Assembly (NCBI RefSeq): GCF_026151205.1 | Contig: NC_087081.1 | Location: 13,536,340-13,600,339 of the forward strand | Source of the DNA: Bolinopsis microptera | Lineage: Eukaryota; Ctenophora; Tentaculata; Lobata; Bolinopsidae | DNA length: 64,000 bases | Direction: 5' to 3' | Shown: positions 1 to 10,711 of the stretch, piece after piece | Position numbering within the stretch: position 1 is the stretch's first letter | Layout of the letters: each line of letters begins with the position of its first letter | Translations under genes and position numbers: made by a program | The notes under the pieces: model-generated | Database searches by the model: none | The model's input: only the letters and a program-made list of their open reading frames with translations | Told to the model about the DNA's origin: nothing

Positions 1-144
1 AGCACAGCATGATAACAAGGTCAAAAGAAACACAATGAAGGTAGGTTACGAACACCACAATATAACCATCATACTAACAACTGAATTAAGTTTATTCTGA
101 CGACGGGCAGCCCTGATGTGCTCCGTGATCCTCAACGAGCGACC

Positions 145-275
145 ACTTGTAATAGAGGTGTTATGTCACGTGACACCGATCCGTCCAATCACAAACAGGA
201 AGAGTGAGCAGATCGATATCGTGTGTTTACTTTCCTTATATTTATTTGACCCTCTGTTCACATTGTCATCTCTAC
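145..275. repeat. Dispersed repeat segments with copies at 2341-2398 and 4845-4900
   Basis: Positions 150-208 recur in the same orientation at 2341-2398 with a few substitutions; both contain the palindromic E-box GTCACGTGAC. Positions about 218-275 recur in inverted orientation at about 4845-4900. No coding potential is seen. The arrangement suggests a dispersed repeat broken up by later insertions. The boundaries are read by eye. Confidence 0.55.
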
Positions 276-410
276 CACATCTCGGCTCGGCAAGATCCGC
301 GTGCAATATCTGCACCGCGGTAAACACGCCATGATTACGTCATGAACTTGAAATAGTGTGATTGTTGTACTTATATAACCGTGCCCATTGCCCACGTACA
401 ATACAAACTG

Positions 411-412
<2 letters not shown>

Positions 413-445
<33 letters not shown>
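413..445. repeat. 33-nt G homopolymer
   Basis: An uninterrupted run of 33 G in the left arm of the inverted-repeat element. The partner arm has only 13 C at the same place, so the tract has expanded or contracted since the arms were identical. It could form a G-quadruplex. Length in the assembly may be unreliable. Confidence 0.9.
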
Positions 446-447
<2 letters not shown>

Positions 448-1486
448 TAAGATAAACAACCGATCTTGATAGTGTGTTGGTCGCTCCTCCAACTGACTGT
501 GATGCTAACCGTTCAATCATGAACGGAACATTAACATTGTTTAGTTATAGCATGTTTCGGTTTAATTGGTTTAAATTTATGTGCTACAGCTCGACTTAAA
601 ATTGTCGAATGATAACACCAACCTCTTTGCAGATTAGCTTCCAGCGCGAATGAGACTCTTGTTATCTACTAAGTATACTCAAATATCGGGAATGGTGTGT
701 GAACATGGATAACAGGTGGTAAGTCCGCCAACCAGCAGGGTACTTACTTACTAAGTTAATTAAGAGGCTTGTGGGATACAGGGATAAGTTACAAAATCTT
801 AGCTTGGCAGTCTGCAGGGTCCGAGGAGCCGTTCTGATAGCTTGGTTTGTTTTCGATCTGTACAGCCTTTTCCTTTCGTTGATAAACATTGATTCAGTAG
901 GAGGTGCACCATAAAAATAAACTTGCTCGGATTTTAAAAATTTTTGTACCATTGTTTTCTAGAGACTGTGAAAATTTTCACAATACCAAATTTGTCATAC
1001 CTTTTTGAAAAGATCAGTGAGTTTCGCCTAGGTGCCATATTTGATGGTGCGCGGCTTTTGGAGCAAAATTAGCTGTAAAAGTTGCGTAATTTGACCAAAT
1101 TTGACCAAATTCGTTGATTTTTGTCGTATTATTTGGATATATCTTCAGTTCCTTGAATGAGATCATTCTGAAAATTGGCGACGACCTTCCAATAGGGCTT
1201 TTACAACTGTCCGAAAAATTTGGTGGATATCGGAGTTGATATAGTGATCAAAATGGGGCAAAATAAGCTGCTTTTAGCTGTAACATAATGTCTGATGGTT
1301 GGATAGGCTTTAAACTTTTCGGACACCTTCCTTGTAAGTCTATGAGTAAGCTTACCAATTTTTGTTGCAATCGGAGGTCGGGAAGGATACTTAATATCTA
1401 TTTGTTTGAAGAAAATTGTGCTGGCCGAAATTAGCGCTAAAAAACCATCCTACAGTCGGCACGCGCGGCTCACTGTCGATGGCGCA

Positions 1487-1768
1487 CTACCTAGATTCAG
1501 GAAGCGACAAATTTAGGTAGATCTGGTCATTTAAAAAAAAATCACTGTCCACCTCCCTTAAAAAAACAGGGTTCAAATTGACAAGTTGGGCACACACGAA
1601 TGCGATGTCGCTCAGATAAGGCAACATCTTAGCCACAACTTTGTTCCCCAAAATCTTGTACCGCTTCAGATAGCCAATGGAGCGTTCCACGTGGATGCGG
1701 GCGATGCTGACTTTTCTGCTGGCTGCTACTTCTTCCGGCGTGAACTGAATCTTGAGTGTAACTCCTGA
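1487..1768 (-). pseudogene. DDE-type (DDE_Tnp_4-like) transposase C-terminal exon, remnant
   Basis: On the minus strand, from a plausible splice acceptor (TTTCAG) near 1769, the translation runs open to 1487. It contains FTPEEVAASRKVSIARIHVE, then RSIGYLKRYKIL, then a hydrophobic stretch ending VCAQLVNLNPVFL. This is the C-terminal signature of DDE_Tnp_4 transposases (Harbinger/ISL2EU-like animal elements), where IHVER-IGR-K-(F/Y)-IL carries the last acidic catalytic region. No N-terminal half or DNA-binding domain is visible nearby, and the exon sits between long inverted repeats. I read it as a non-functional remnant. The superfamily is an inference from the motif only. Confidence 0.6.
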
Positions 1769-2592
1769 AATAATTTAATTCGCTATATATTCCGGTTAGT
1801 TAAGAATAAGATTAATCACTCTACACTCGACTGTTACGTGACGTTTCAACACGTTCTCTACTTCTAGCTGGCTCTGAAACCTTAACCACCCACAATGACC
1901 CTAACCCTATATATATATATAACACAAACCCGATTTCTAACTTAAGCATATGCTGAAACCTTAACGAGAAAATAGACCAACATTTTTATTATAAGTTCAT
2001 AATCATAGGTCATATCACGTGATCAAGACAGTTTCTCAGTTTTCACCGTTATCTCGCCAGGGGAGCATCATTTGGGGTGATTCGCAATCAGCATTCAAAA
2101 ATGAAAAATGCTACGATTTAAGTTGGTTTCAACTGTTAGTGTTAGGGGCCCTTTCAGAAAAATCTCACATTTCAAGTGTAGCACGCTTGGAGTAAACAAT
2201 ATTAATGTTCCGTTCATGATTGAACGGTTAGCATCACAGTCAGTTGGAGGAGCGACCAACACACTATCAAGATTCAAGATCGATTGTTTATATCTTAAAC
2301 CCCCCCCCCCCCAACAGTTTGTATTGTACGTGACCAATTGTAATAGAGGTGTTCTGTCACGTGACGCTGATCCGTCCAATCACGAACAGGAAGAGTGATC
2401 AGAGCGATGACCGACAACTGGGAACCTCTCATTCAGGCCTCTCACACTCTCACAGGTATCACATCACATGGCCCAATCAGTGACGTATCATTTATGATGT
2501 GATCCATATATTATATGTTTTTGAAATTGAATATATTGTGCTAATAATACACAATTGTGTTGATAAATAAATATCAATACTATTAATATTCA

Positions 2593-3766
2593 TCATTCAT
2601 ATATCAATATTGAAATACCATGACTTGTAGAAGTTTCCACGCTGGTAATGTCAGGGAACTGATAAGACAGCTGCATTTTCGACCGGATAAATGCTCTGAA
2701 GCTAAACACGGTCAGACTATATAGATGTAGAAGTTGCTGATGGTGTTTAAAAACAGGAGCGAGAGTGCAACTCTATAAAACGTGGTGTAGAATGAACTCT
2801 TGCTCTTGTCATATACGCTGACGATAGCTATAGATTCCCTAAAACGGTAAGCAAGGTATGGTAGGAGAGACAAGCAGAAGACTGTGGCTGTAAGGACTGT
2901 TGTCGCGATCCCCTGCCACTTCAAATTTTCTCTGCTCCTGGAAACAAATTTTCTGGCTTCAATCAACAACCAAAGGGTGGTTGATACAACGAGGCATATT
3001 GGAATAAATAAAAATGGCACTGCCATAAAAGGAGACAGATAGCGATATATCTCCGATGAGAAACCATATTCGCATTGATAACCCCTATACGAAAAGAAAA
3101 CATCATCTTTATCTAAGAGAAGGAGTGTCACAGGGAAGGTGAAAGCTGCCATCCAACATATTCCGTACGCTGATCAAGTGTGCTTTCTTCGAAGTGGTCG
3201 TTCTAAATCAGAAGGGATATTTCAGGAGGAGCAGCTTGCTGGTTGTCATGGCACAGATGAGAAACACGCTCGTCAGGTAGGAATATAAGTACCTTGCATA
3301 GGATAACAAGTAGCAGAAGAATTTTCCTAGCACCTACTTATCAGAGATGATAGAGAACATATTTGGGAGAACAGCGGTAGCAGATACAATCAGGTCACAG
3401 ACTGCTATGTGCTGGATGATGACAGTGATGACTCGATGAAGATTAAAGGCCTTGTACTTTATGGATGCTATGAGAATGATTGTGTCTCCTATTAAAGATG
3501 AGGCAATGACGAATAGATAGTATCCTGCCCAAGTGTATCTTATAGCATCACTTTTAATGCCATAAGCAGTCTTGTTACTGTAATCATCAAAATATTGGGT
3601 TGTTGCAGGGACAAAAGGATTTCGCGATTATTTTGGCCAAAAATCGCGATACCGCGAATTTTAACAGACTATACATTAAACTATACATAAAATTTGTCGC
3701 AAATAATGGGAAAAATCGCAATTCCGTACATGCCGCGATTTCCTTTTGTCCCTGGGTTGTTGGCAT
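2593..3766 (-). pseudogene. Rhodopsin-class GPCR pseudogene (two nonsense codons, two frameshifts, MITE insertion)
   Basis: The minus strand encodes a once single-exon seven-helix receptor. The ATG lies at 3764-3766; after three more codons the frame is broken by a 149-bp MITE (3606-3754). It resumes with an acidic N-terminus and TM1 (YLFVIASSLIGDTIILI) and TM2 (IAVCDLIVSATAVLPNMF). A TAG at 3334-3336 stands where W would be expected (DK-stop-VLGKFFC), and a TGA at 3208-3210 where R would be expected (KYPF-stop-FRTTTSK). One frameshift lies near 3170, before TM4 (AYGICWMAAFTFP). TM5 to TM7 are then open to 2720. A second frameshift near 2720 separates SNFYIY from SLTVFSFRAFIRSKM; this tail ends at TGA 2593-2595. 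The D/ERY motif is replaced by TSK. The family resembles orphan class A receptors; the ligand is unknown. It is certainly broken as assembled. Confidence 0.85.
3606..3754. mobile_element. 149-bp hAT-type MITE inserted in GPCR pseudogene
   Basis: The ends are imperfect terminal inverted repeats beginning CAGGGACAAAAGGA and followed by TCGCG-like sequence. The element is flanked by a perfect 8-bp direct repeat GGTTGTTG (3598-3605 and 3755-3762). An 8-bp target duplication with CAGGG-type termini is the hallmark of hAT elements. Removing the element and one duplication rejoins the GPCR reading frame exactly at codon 4, which confirms it as an insertion. It has no coding capacity. Confidence 0.88.
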
Positions 3767-4052
3767 GATAAAGTATTTGTGAAAATGGATAACTATTGCG
3801 ACAAGAAGCAAAATGAATTGTGTGCATCAGAAATATAATGTTTCTTTTTTATTTCTAATAACATGATATCAAGCTTGATCTTCAGCTTGAGGGTATCAGA
3901 ATTAATACAACAGCTTTAGAGTTAGATTGATTGATCAAAGCCCCTCGTAAGGGGGTCGTCTCTTATGGACTAATTAAGCTGTAGTAGAGATAATGTTATA
4001 GTTTTATATTCTGATAAGATGAGTAAGTGGGGCGTTGTTTAAGAGTCGCATG

Positions 4053-4714
4053 ACGTAATGTTGATAGGTGAAAATTCTGTTTTTCCTCCACTAGCGAGTT
4101 CAACAAATGAAACAAGCAGTTAATTACAAGTAGTAATCCCTCCACATATCCTAACAATGCCATAGGCAAACACGTTGTAGAACATTATGTTAACTGTGTA
4201 CCTGTACTAACTTTCACCATTCTAGATAAACAGTCTAGTAGTAGTACTGCACGTCGAAAAATATCTGAAGCTATTTTGATAAGTAAACATGAACCCTCTA
4301 TAAATGTTAAGGAAGAGTTATTAGAAACAATGAAGTTTATGCTACACGGATAAGTGTGTATCGTACTGTGTGTATAATTTGTGTATAATGGGGAATAGAC
4401 TATTACCGGTTTAGCCGGATTTACTTGGACTAAATTTAGTGTTGAACAGTTGCACCTGTGCTACAGTTTGTGTTATGGTTAAGTTTAAGTGACGTTAGTT
4501 TTTCAATTCGTAGTTGTTTAGTACTTTCATGTTTTGTTTAGTTTTGTAATCAGTGTATGTTATAATTCTTCGTATCGTAGTATTTAATATATTTTTCTGT
4601 CAGAGTTTTACCACATATGTTCCTTGTCGTTATATTTAATTTAATTAATAAATTTCAGAACTGATGAAAATGTAGACCATCGAAAAACAGAATTTTCACC
4701 TATCAACATAACGT
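4053..4714. mobile_element. About 660-bp element with 33-bp terminal inverted repeats
   Basis: Positions 4053-4085 (starting ACGTAATGTTGATAGG) match the reverse complement of 4682-4714 with about one mismatch. A 13-bp direct repeat, GTTTTATATTCTG, occurs at 4001-4013 and 4713-4725, near but not exactly flanking the ends. The interior contains a short retroelement-like reading frame (4111-4353). The class of the element is unresolved. Confidence 0.5.
4111..4353 (+). pseudogene. Retroelement C-terminal fragment (Penelope/GIY-YIG-like)
   Basis: An 80-codon open stretch without its own start reads ...NNAIGKHVVEHYVN..., VLTFTILDKQ..., then RRKISEAILISKHEPSINV and stops at TAA 4351-4353. The pattern H...H, F-x-IL, then R+K-I-x-EA-x-x-I-x-K-x-x-PS-(I/L)-N is what I know from the C-terminus of Penelope-like and related retroelement polyproteins that carry a GIY-YIG endonuclease. 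Only the end is present and it is enclosed by short inverted repeats, so it is a fossil. The family assignment is from motif memory. Confidence 0.4.
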
Positions 4715-5695
4715 TTTATATTCTGTCTATAATTTGTGAGTTCTTCAAAAAATTGATACACTTGTTTATAACTTGGACTTGAATCCTAGGCTAATGATAA
4801 GAATAGTTAATAATCATTGTATTGCATAATATTAGAATTCACAACAGATAACAATGTCAACAGAGGGTAAAATACAGATAAGGAAAGTAAACATACGATT
4901 TAATGTCCCCCTGATCGGCTGACGGACAACTGGGAACCTGTCAATTTTACCTTTAGTTAACTAATTAACATGCAAGCTTGGGAAATCCAATCAGCTCCGA
5001 CAACTGGGAACCAATCATTACGTATCCCCGACAACTGGGATTTCACAGCTGTGCTGTATATATTTCTGCACTAATTCAGACGAAAATTTTCTTTCAAGAT
5101 AATGATAGTTCAAACAGGCATGTTAAATTGAAACCGATACTATTCATGTTCACGTTTCAGCATAGTTGGTCAGTACGCACTGTACGAACTTTTAAAAGGT
5201 ACCGAACTGTACGAATTTTAAAAAGCTGTCGAGGAATTTTTACCGAATTTTAAACCACTTACCACCGCACCGACCGATTTTAAAAACCTTAATCATTTGG
5301 CTTCGTCAGAGTTTTTTCGGCACTATTTGGGCACTATACAGACAGACAGACACTAGACAGTAGACAAACACACACACACACATCTATTGAGATTATTAGT
5401 ATATTATATTGATTATAATATACTAGATTCGTTCGTTAATAATGCTCACCGATTATAGCGAGGAAGAAGTCAATAGCAGCGATTATATAGTAATAGAGCA
5501 CATAGTTTTCCCAGCCCAAAAAATTTCCAAGTTCAGTGATGTTCAGTCTTGGGATGTAGTGAACAGTGTTACTTGTCACGGAGGGCGCGGGAGGGAGGCA
5601 TTCATGCCTTGGTAAAGTTCATTATAGGAGCGACCCCTGATGTACAGTGGTACAAAAGTCAGTCACAAACCGATGCCGACTATTTGGAGTATAAA
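4715..5695. other. No gene seen; short repeated motif
   Basis: I see no supported coding sequence. The 11-mer GACAACTGGGA occurs three times here (4925, 4999, 5030) and once more at 2413. A short CA-rich tract lies at about 5368-5382. Confidence 0.5.
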
Positions 5696-6035
5696 ATTTT
5701 ACCAAAACCCATAATCATGGGTAGAGTGGACCGCTGCCAGTGTCTCTCTTTCCCAAACAAAAGGAAATGATATTAATTTGATTGACCGTTCTCAAATGCA
5801 AAATGATACCGAGAATGAAATCGGTCGCTCGCTTTTCCCCCACAGATGCCTTTGGGTAGTTCTTCATAATCTATTACAATTGCTAATGAATGGGAAAAGC
5901 GAGGGACCGATTTCATTCTCGGTATCATTTTGCATTTGAGAACGGTCAATCAAATTAATATCATTTCCTTTTGTTTGGGAAAGAGAGACACTGGCAGCGG
6001 TCCACTCTACCCATGATTATGGGTTTTGGTAAAAT
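5696..6035. repeat. Near-perfect inverted repeat, 144-bp arms, 52-bp loop
   Basis: The left arm 5696-5839 and right arm 5892-6035 are reverse complements with, by eye, a single mismatch (GCGAGC against GCGAGG). The loop is 5840-5891. Transcription would give a long, almost perfect hairpin RNA. An open frame at 5549-5770 runs into the left arm but resembles nothing known. No target duplication is obvious, so it may be a fold-back element or a local inverted duplication. Confidence 0.9.
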
Positions 6036-7267
6036 ATCATCTCTTTTTGATTATAATGTCAGGGTACTTTATAACGTCGAAATATAAACTGATATCTTCA
6101 TTAATATTAATAAGGATCGGAAGTTTCCACGATTTAGAAATTTTTCCTTTAAAAACATTTCCTTGTGTTTAGGTAAGCATATCGGTCGATCACTGACTGA
6201 ATATGCCACTTTATACTCATTCAAGTTGGCATTAAATTCATATATAATGACATTAAAAAGCAGAATTTGTTGGAAATCACGAATGAGCAAAATTCTCACT
6301 TTTCGCACGTGCAAACTTTGAGCGGACGTTGCGTGCGCATCCAATATTGAATCGCCGTAAATTTTTGCGTGTAATTGTTTTATATATAGCTTGATAAGCA
6401 TGCAAAGTTTCAAAGTATTTCAAGAAGAACTGTAATCACAACGGCACTCTAAAGTTGACAGAAAATGACGAAAACAGCAATTTTCAGTGATTTTAGCAAT
6501 TTTCTATCAATTTGGGCGTGTCCCCACGTGTGCAACTTTTCGATTTTCAACTTTAAAACTAGCCTAATGCACAATTTATACCTATAGGAAGCAGAACTGA
6601 GCTCCACAACCCAAGGCATGGCCCAACACCAGAGAATACTAAATCGCAAAATTGACGTTTTTATAAAATAATTCTTCAAAAAAGCACAAACTTCAATCAC
6701 GAATATCTTTATGAAGGAGCAAGCTAGAAAAACTTTCCGGTAGATTTTCAGAATGCTTGAACAATTATCTAAGATAAAAATTTCCTCAGATTTTGAATTC
6801 AATTACTTTTTAATGGTGTAAAATCATTTTTAAAAGTTATTACTTTGTCAAAAATCAAGTTTTAAAAACGGTTAACTTGATGACGTCATCAAGGGGTGTT
6901 CATGACGTCAAATAATTTGTTTATACAATGTAAACTAAAGTGTAAACAATTATTTTCAAGACCTGTGGTCGGAAATTGCTGTATCTTTTATACTTTTGAA
7001 TCTATGGACAATTAAAAACAGGCTACATTTGACTGGCAAAGCGTCTATCCCTGAATATATGTATGTATGTATCACGACAATCTATCGTAAAACAGGGGTT
7101 CTAGAAAACCCATTTCCCGATGATCCTGAGACCTGAAACTTTTTTTGCAGTCGATTTGGTTAACGTCTAGACGCTCTGAAAAATTTCAGATCTCTAACTC
7201 GATTTTAACATGGTTATTAAGGCTCCTGAATATGGCGATTTTGGGTTTTTTACCGAATTTCGTATAA
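6036..7267. other. No gene seen
   Basis: AT-rich sequence with two moderately long minus-strand open frames (6069-6413 and 6449-6802). Neither shows recognisable domains, and codon content looks like random AT-rich DNA. A short (ATGT)n tract lies near 7060-7070. Confidence 0.5.
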
Positions 7268-7556
7268 CAGTGCTGGCGAGTATTTTATGCAAATTTCTTA
7301 AAAATCTCAACATAACTATTTTTTATTCCTGTCATCTTTGACATCAAATTAGAATGTTTTGAACTAAAATTAAATCTGCTGAACGACTTCCGATGAGTCT
7401 TAATGCCTGAAAAACTCCTGCCGGAGGCGGCGGCCTTCGGCCGCCTCCTCCGGCCGGAGTGCACGCTTCGCGTGCACGAAAGAGGCTTGTAACGTGTATC
7501 AAAGGGGGTACATAGTATACCCACAATAAATGCACCGGTCGTGCTTGCCAGCACTG
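7268..7556. mobile_element. About 289-bp inverted-repeat element with GC-rich hairpins
   Basis: It begins CAGTGCTGGCGAG and ends with the near reverse complement CTTGCCAGCACTG, giving 13-bp termini with one mismatch. No clear target duplication flanks it. Inside, about 7423-7478, is a GC-rich island with two or three adjacent short hairpins, one of them GTGCACGC-TTC-GCGTGCAC. The open frames across it are not convincing. It is likely a small non-autonomous element. Confidence 0.45.
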
Positions 7557-7913
7557 TGATAAAATAAAATCTCGGTTATGTAATTCTCGTTATATAGCAC
7601 CACGCAGGAGAAAATATCGCGTCTAGACCATCGTAACGTTGACGCAGTTAAACTAATGGCAAGAATATACCCTTTCACAGGTTGAGCTGTATCGGGAGTG
7701 GGAGTACTATATGTAATTATAATCTGCTTTACAAAGTTGTCGATCTCTTTTAAATTGCACGTTCATCTATAAAAGTTCAGCACTGAATTTTCTACTTTTT
7801 GATGTGCTGTGCACCTATGGAAATTGGAACGGTTGTTTTAGAAACAGCTTTTCAATTCAATTAAATAACTTTAAAATCTGGTTTATAAAATGCAATCGTT
7901 TAATGAATGCTGT

Positions 7914-8329
7914 AGCATCAATCCTGATCTCTATGATATATTAGTAGTGACTAGCAGGAACCCGTCTAACCCTAAAGTGGTGTCAAGACTCACGAGACTA
8001 AAATAATTATTACCTATTCAATTCGCGTTTTTGACACCACTTGGGGGTCCAAATTTTGGGCTTTAAAACTCCTATTTCTTGGCCAATTTTTATTTTTTCA
8101 TGCTGATTTGAAGGCCATTAAAGCATCAATCCTGATCTCTATGATATATTAGTAGTGACTAGCAGGAACCCGTCTAACCCTAAAGTGGTGTCAAGACTCA
8201 AGAGACTAAAATAATTATTACCTATTTAATTCGCGTTTTTGACACCACTTGGGAGTCCAAATTTTGGGCTCTAAAACTCCTATTTCTTGGCCAATTTTTA
8301 TTTTTTCATGCTGATTTGAAGGCCATTAA
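7914..8329. repeat. Tandem duplication, two 208-bp copies
   Basis: Positions 7914-8121 are repeated at 8122-8329 with only a few differences. Each copy holds a short inverted repeat (AAGTGGTGTCAA and TTGACACCACTT about 60 bp apart). No coding function is seen. The low divergence suggests a recent duplication. Confidence 0.9.
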
Positions 8330-8543
8330 AGCATTTGACCCAGTCAAAAAAGTTTCAGTTGTATATCTTTTACGGTTTTTGCGGAAAGTCGTGTTAAAGT
8401 TGATGCCATTGTGTCAGTAAAATGGCACGGAACCATATACCTATGTATATATATCGTCTCGCTTTATATATAAACAAAAGCTCTAAGAAACAGATAGTAA
8501 ACAAAGTAAACATTTCTGTCCCCTAATCTTTCTCAAACAAAAG

Positions 8544-9143
8544 TCATGCAATTTGCATACTTCTCCATTTAACTCTATTCTGAGCAATTAACGTTAAATA
8601 GTCCAAATCACATAAATTATTTAACGATAATTTTCGGACACTAAGGTCGTGTAGAATCAGTGAGAAAAGGTTTGACTGCGGTCTTCCACGCCGCCCTTGA
8701 AGCTGTAAGGTGTTGACAGCAAAAACAAGCGACGAATAGGCTGGGCCATCTGTAGGCCCACGCAGTACATGTCCGAGCATCCTCCACCGACTACGAGCCA
8801 CTTAAGCTGACAATGGTTCACTATTGCAGCGTTTATACAAGTTCTTGTTGGAGATGATGTGAGGGTATTTGTAATTCAAAATTGATCGCAGATGACGTCT
8901 GTGAGCAATATCTAGTTTTTCCAATACTGATTTAGGGGCAGCCCAGCAAGATGAATTGTACATTAAAACGGATACTACCAGAGCCTCATACAACAGAAGC
9001 CTCTTGCTCAGAGGGATCTTATGGTTCCAAGCTTTTTTGTATTTGTTAAACGCGGCATATCCCAGACATATCCTTCTAGAGATGTCCTCCTTACTACAAA
9101 GTCCGTTATGTGAACACATGCCGATTGCCGACAGTTCAAACAC
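8544..9143 (-). pseudogene. LINE reverse transcriptase, C-terminal fragment
   Basis: Two adjoining minus-strand frames in the same phase are split by one in-frame TAA (8802-8804). The first reads ...SRRICLGYAAFNKYKKAW, LSKRLLLYEALVVSVLMYNS, LDIAHRRHLRSILNYKYPHI, ISNKNLYKR. The second reads ARSRWRMLGHVLRGPTDGPA and then GRRGRPQSNLFSLILHDL. This order is typical of the region after the reverse transcriptase domain in non-LTR retrotransposons: R-x-A-x-AAF, the LY-ALV-SVLMY helix, HRR-LR-ILN, and R-RWR-LGHVLR with a GRRGRP motif. The catalytic fingers and palm are absent and the 5' end is truncated near 9180. It is dead by truncation and by the stop codon. The LINE clade cannot be fixed from this piece. 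Confidence 0.8.
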
Positions 9144-9378
9144 TTATAATCCGACGTATCAGACTATCAGAGCTACTTCAGCTAGTGTGTAGTGCGTACT
9201 GCGTTATGTCCAATTTGAGTCATTTTAGGGGCTACGAAATAATTTCCCCCGCGATTTTTGTCGTATCAAGTGCGTTTCGACTTTCGATTCAATACAAGTT
9301 TCTGAAAACTTTTTCGAGGCTTGCGAATTTATTGCTCGCTTCTCTCACGTATATTATTTAAAAAATATATATTTTAAC

Positions 9379-9741
9379 GGCCAGGTAGCGCAGTTGGTTA
9401 GAACGCCTGTCTTACAATCGTTAGGTTGCGAGTTCGAAACCCACTGACTGCCTGGTCGTGGGGTGAGCGTCGTCGACGTTCAGCTAAGGATCATGAGTGG
9501 TCTATGCAGCCCCCCGGTCTACTCAGCCGAATACTCGAGAAATCGGGTGTGAGGGTTAAATGAGGAGCTGCACATTGCAGCAAAGTCTCGGACGAAGAAA
9601 GTATGGTACACACTACCTTAACCGTCTCTGGCCAAAAAGATCCTTCGGCTTCCTGTAATTGGCTGGTTGCACTTGTGTAACATTGTGGCTGTTGGAATAC
9701 ACCGAAGTAAAATAAGTGTCTAGATAAAAAAAAATATATAT
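9379..9741 (+). mobile_element. tRNA-derived SINE (tRNA-Val-like head)
   Basis: The 5' 79 bases resemble a tRNA: acceptor arms GGCCAGG and CCTGGTC still pair, box A-like TAGCGCAGTTGGTTAGAACGC is split across the D arm, box B-like GTTCGAAAC follows, and the anticodon position reads TAC (Val). The anticodon and T stems are degraded. A non-tRNA body follows, ending with an A-rich tail at about 9725-9741. Similar A/T runs flank both ends and could be the target duplication. A second copy of the body lies at about 22114-22335. Pol III promoter boxes are inferred from the tRNA resemblance. Confidence 0.75.
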
Positions 9742-10711
9742 ACTCTCACCAATTAAATGAGTAGCTCGAAAAGATCAAAAGCGCCGTGCATTGGGATTGG
9801 CATGCCAGGTAAAACTAAAAAAGACTGCTAGCAGTTCTGTAGCTGTTTTGCAACCGTCTTATGTACTAGATTAAGGGCTTTTATATACTAGAAAAGGGCT
9901 TCATTGTACTAACTCAACACTGAGGTGGTTCTAATGCTAGGATGAAAATATTTTGAAAAATGATTTAACGTAACCTGGAACATTTAAAATTAAAGCAAGT
10001 TATTTGTTTCCCAATTTTACTGGAAACCACAAAGTAATTTTTATTGATTTACTCTGTGCTCTGGCAAATTTTAACTGTGCCGAGTTTGAAGTCACTTAAT
10101 TGTTAATTATAAAACCAAATAGAAAAAACTGTTGTATGAGATTAAATCTAATTTTCACTTTCAAACATCAAAGCATAATTAGAAGGCATATAGACAGCAA
10201 AATAAGGAACACGTATGATTCATAATATAATTTACGTTACAAATACCAGCCCATCCAGCCAGCCAGTCAGAGGGAAAGGTAGACTTCTTAATCTTATCAC
10301 ATATCACAAAGTAAATTAGCTTAGTCAGCCTCTCCTTATCACAAGTCTAATATGTTATTGACGTTCTCTGGAAAAATGCGAAATATATACCTCTACTTAT
10401 TATAGTATTACCTGTATTACCCTAGCTTAGGGATCGCTCACATATATTAATATTATTAAGCCACATTTTGGCCATTTTAGATTTACGTATTCACTTTGTA
10501 ATTGTTCATAGTTATCGCGTAAAAATTGCGTTCGTTAATAGTCATACTCATACTGTCAAAGTGTACCAAATTCCCTCTTTCCTACATAGACTTACGTAAT
10601 TTGTGAACAATCCCATATGCATGTCGCATGCATGGCTTACACTTACACTTTCAAATAGCTTCAAAGACAAAAACTCGAAATTTGTCTTCATAAAGTAAAT
10701 TAGCTTAATAG
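9742..10711. other. No gene seen; small repeat of receptor 3' end
   Basis: Non-coding by inspection. About 30 bp at 10313-10342 (TAAATTAGCTTAGTCAGCC...) are repeated at 10695-10728, over the stop codon region of the neighbouring receptor. This may be a scrap of an older tandem copy. Confidence 0.4.

Larger units (their letters stand above)
392..2336. mobile_element. Inverted-repeat element (about 1.95 kb) with transposase remnant
   Basis: The stretch 392-543 is the reverse complement of about 2191-2336 with few differences. Both arms contain a homopolymer: 33 G at 413-445 on the left, 13 C at about 2300-2312 on the right. Between the arms lies a degraded DDE transposase exon on the minus strand (1487-1768). 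This arrangement fits a decayed DNA transposon with long terminal inverted repeats. I could not define a target-site duplication, so the exact ends and superfamily are uncertain. Confidence 0.5.

Noticed and set aside
662-952. 96-residue minus-strand frame inside the long-IR element
   Set aside because: No match to the transposase family or any domain I know; probably chance in an old element.
1888-1925. Possible telomere-like CCCTAACC repeat
   Set aside because: Only two imperfect units followed by an AT tract; not an array.
5549-5770. 73-residue plus-strand frame
   Set aside because: It crosses into the inverted repeat arm and has no recognisable motif or start context.
9379-9457. Functional tRNA-Val
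   Set aside because: Anticodon and T stems do not pair and a long SINE body with an A tail follows.
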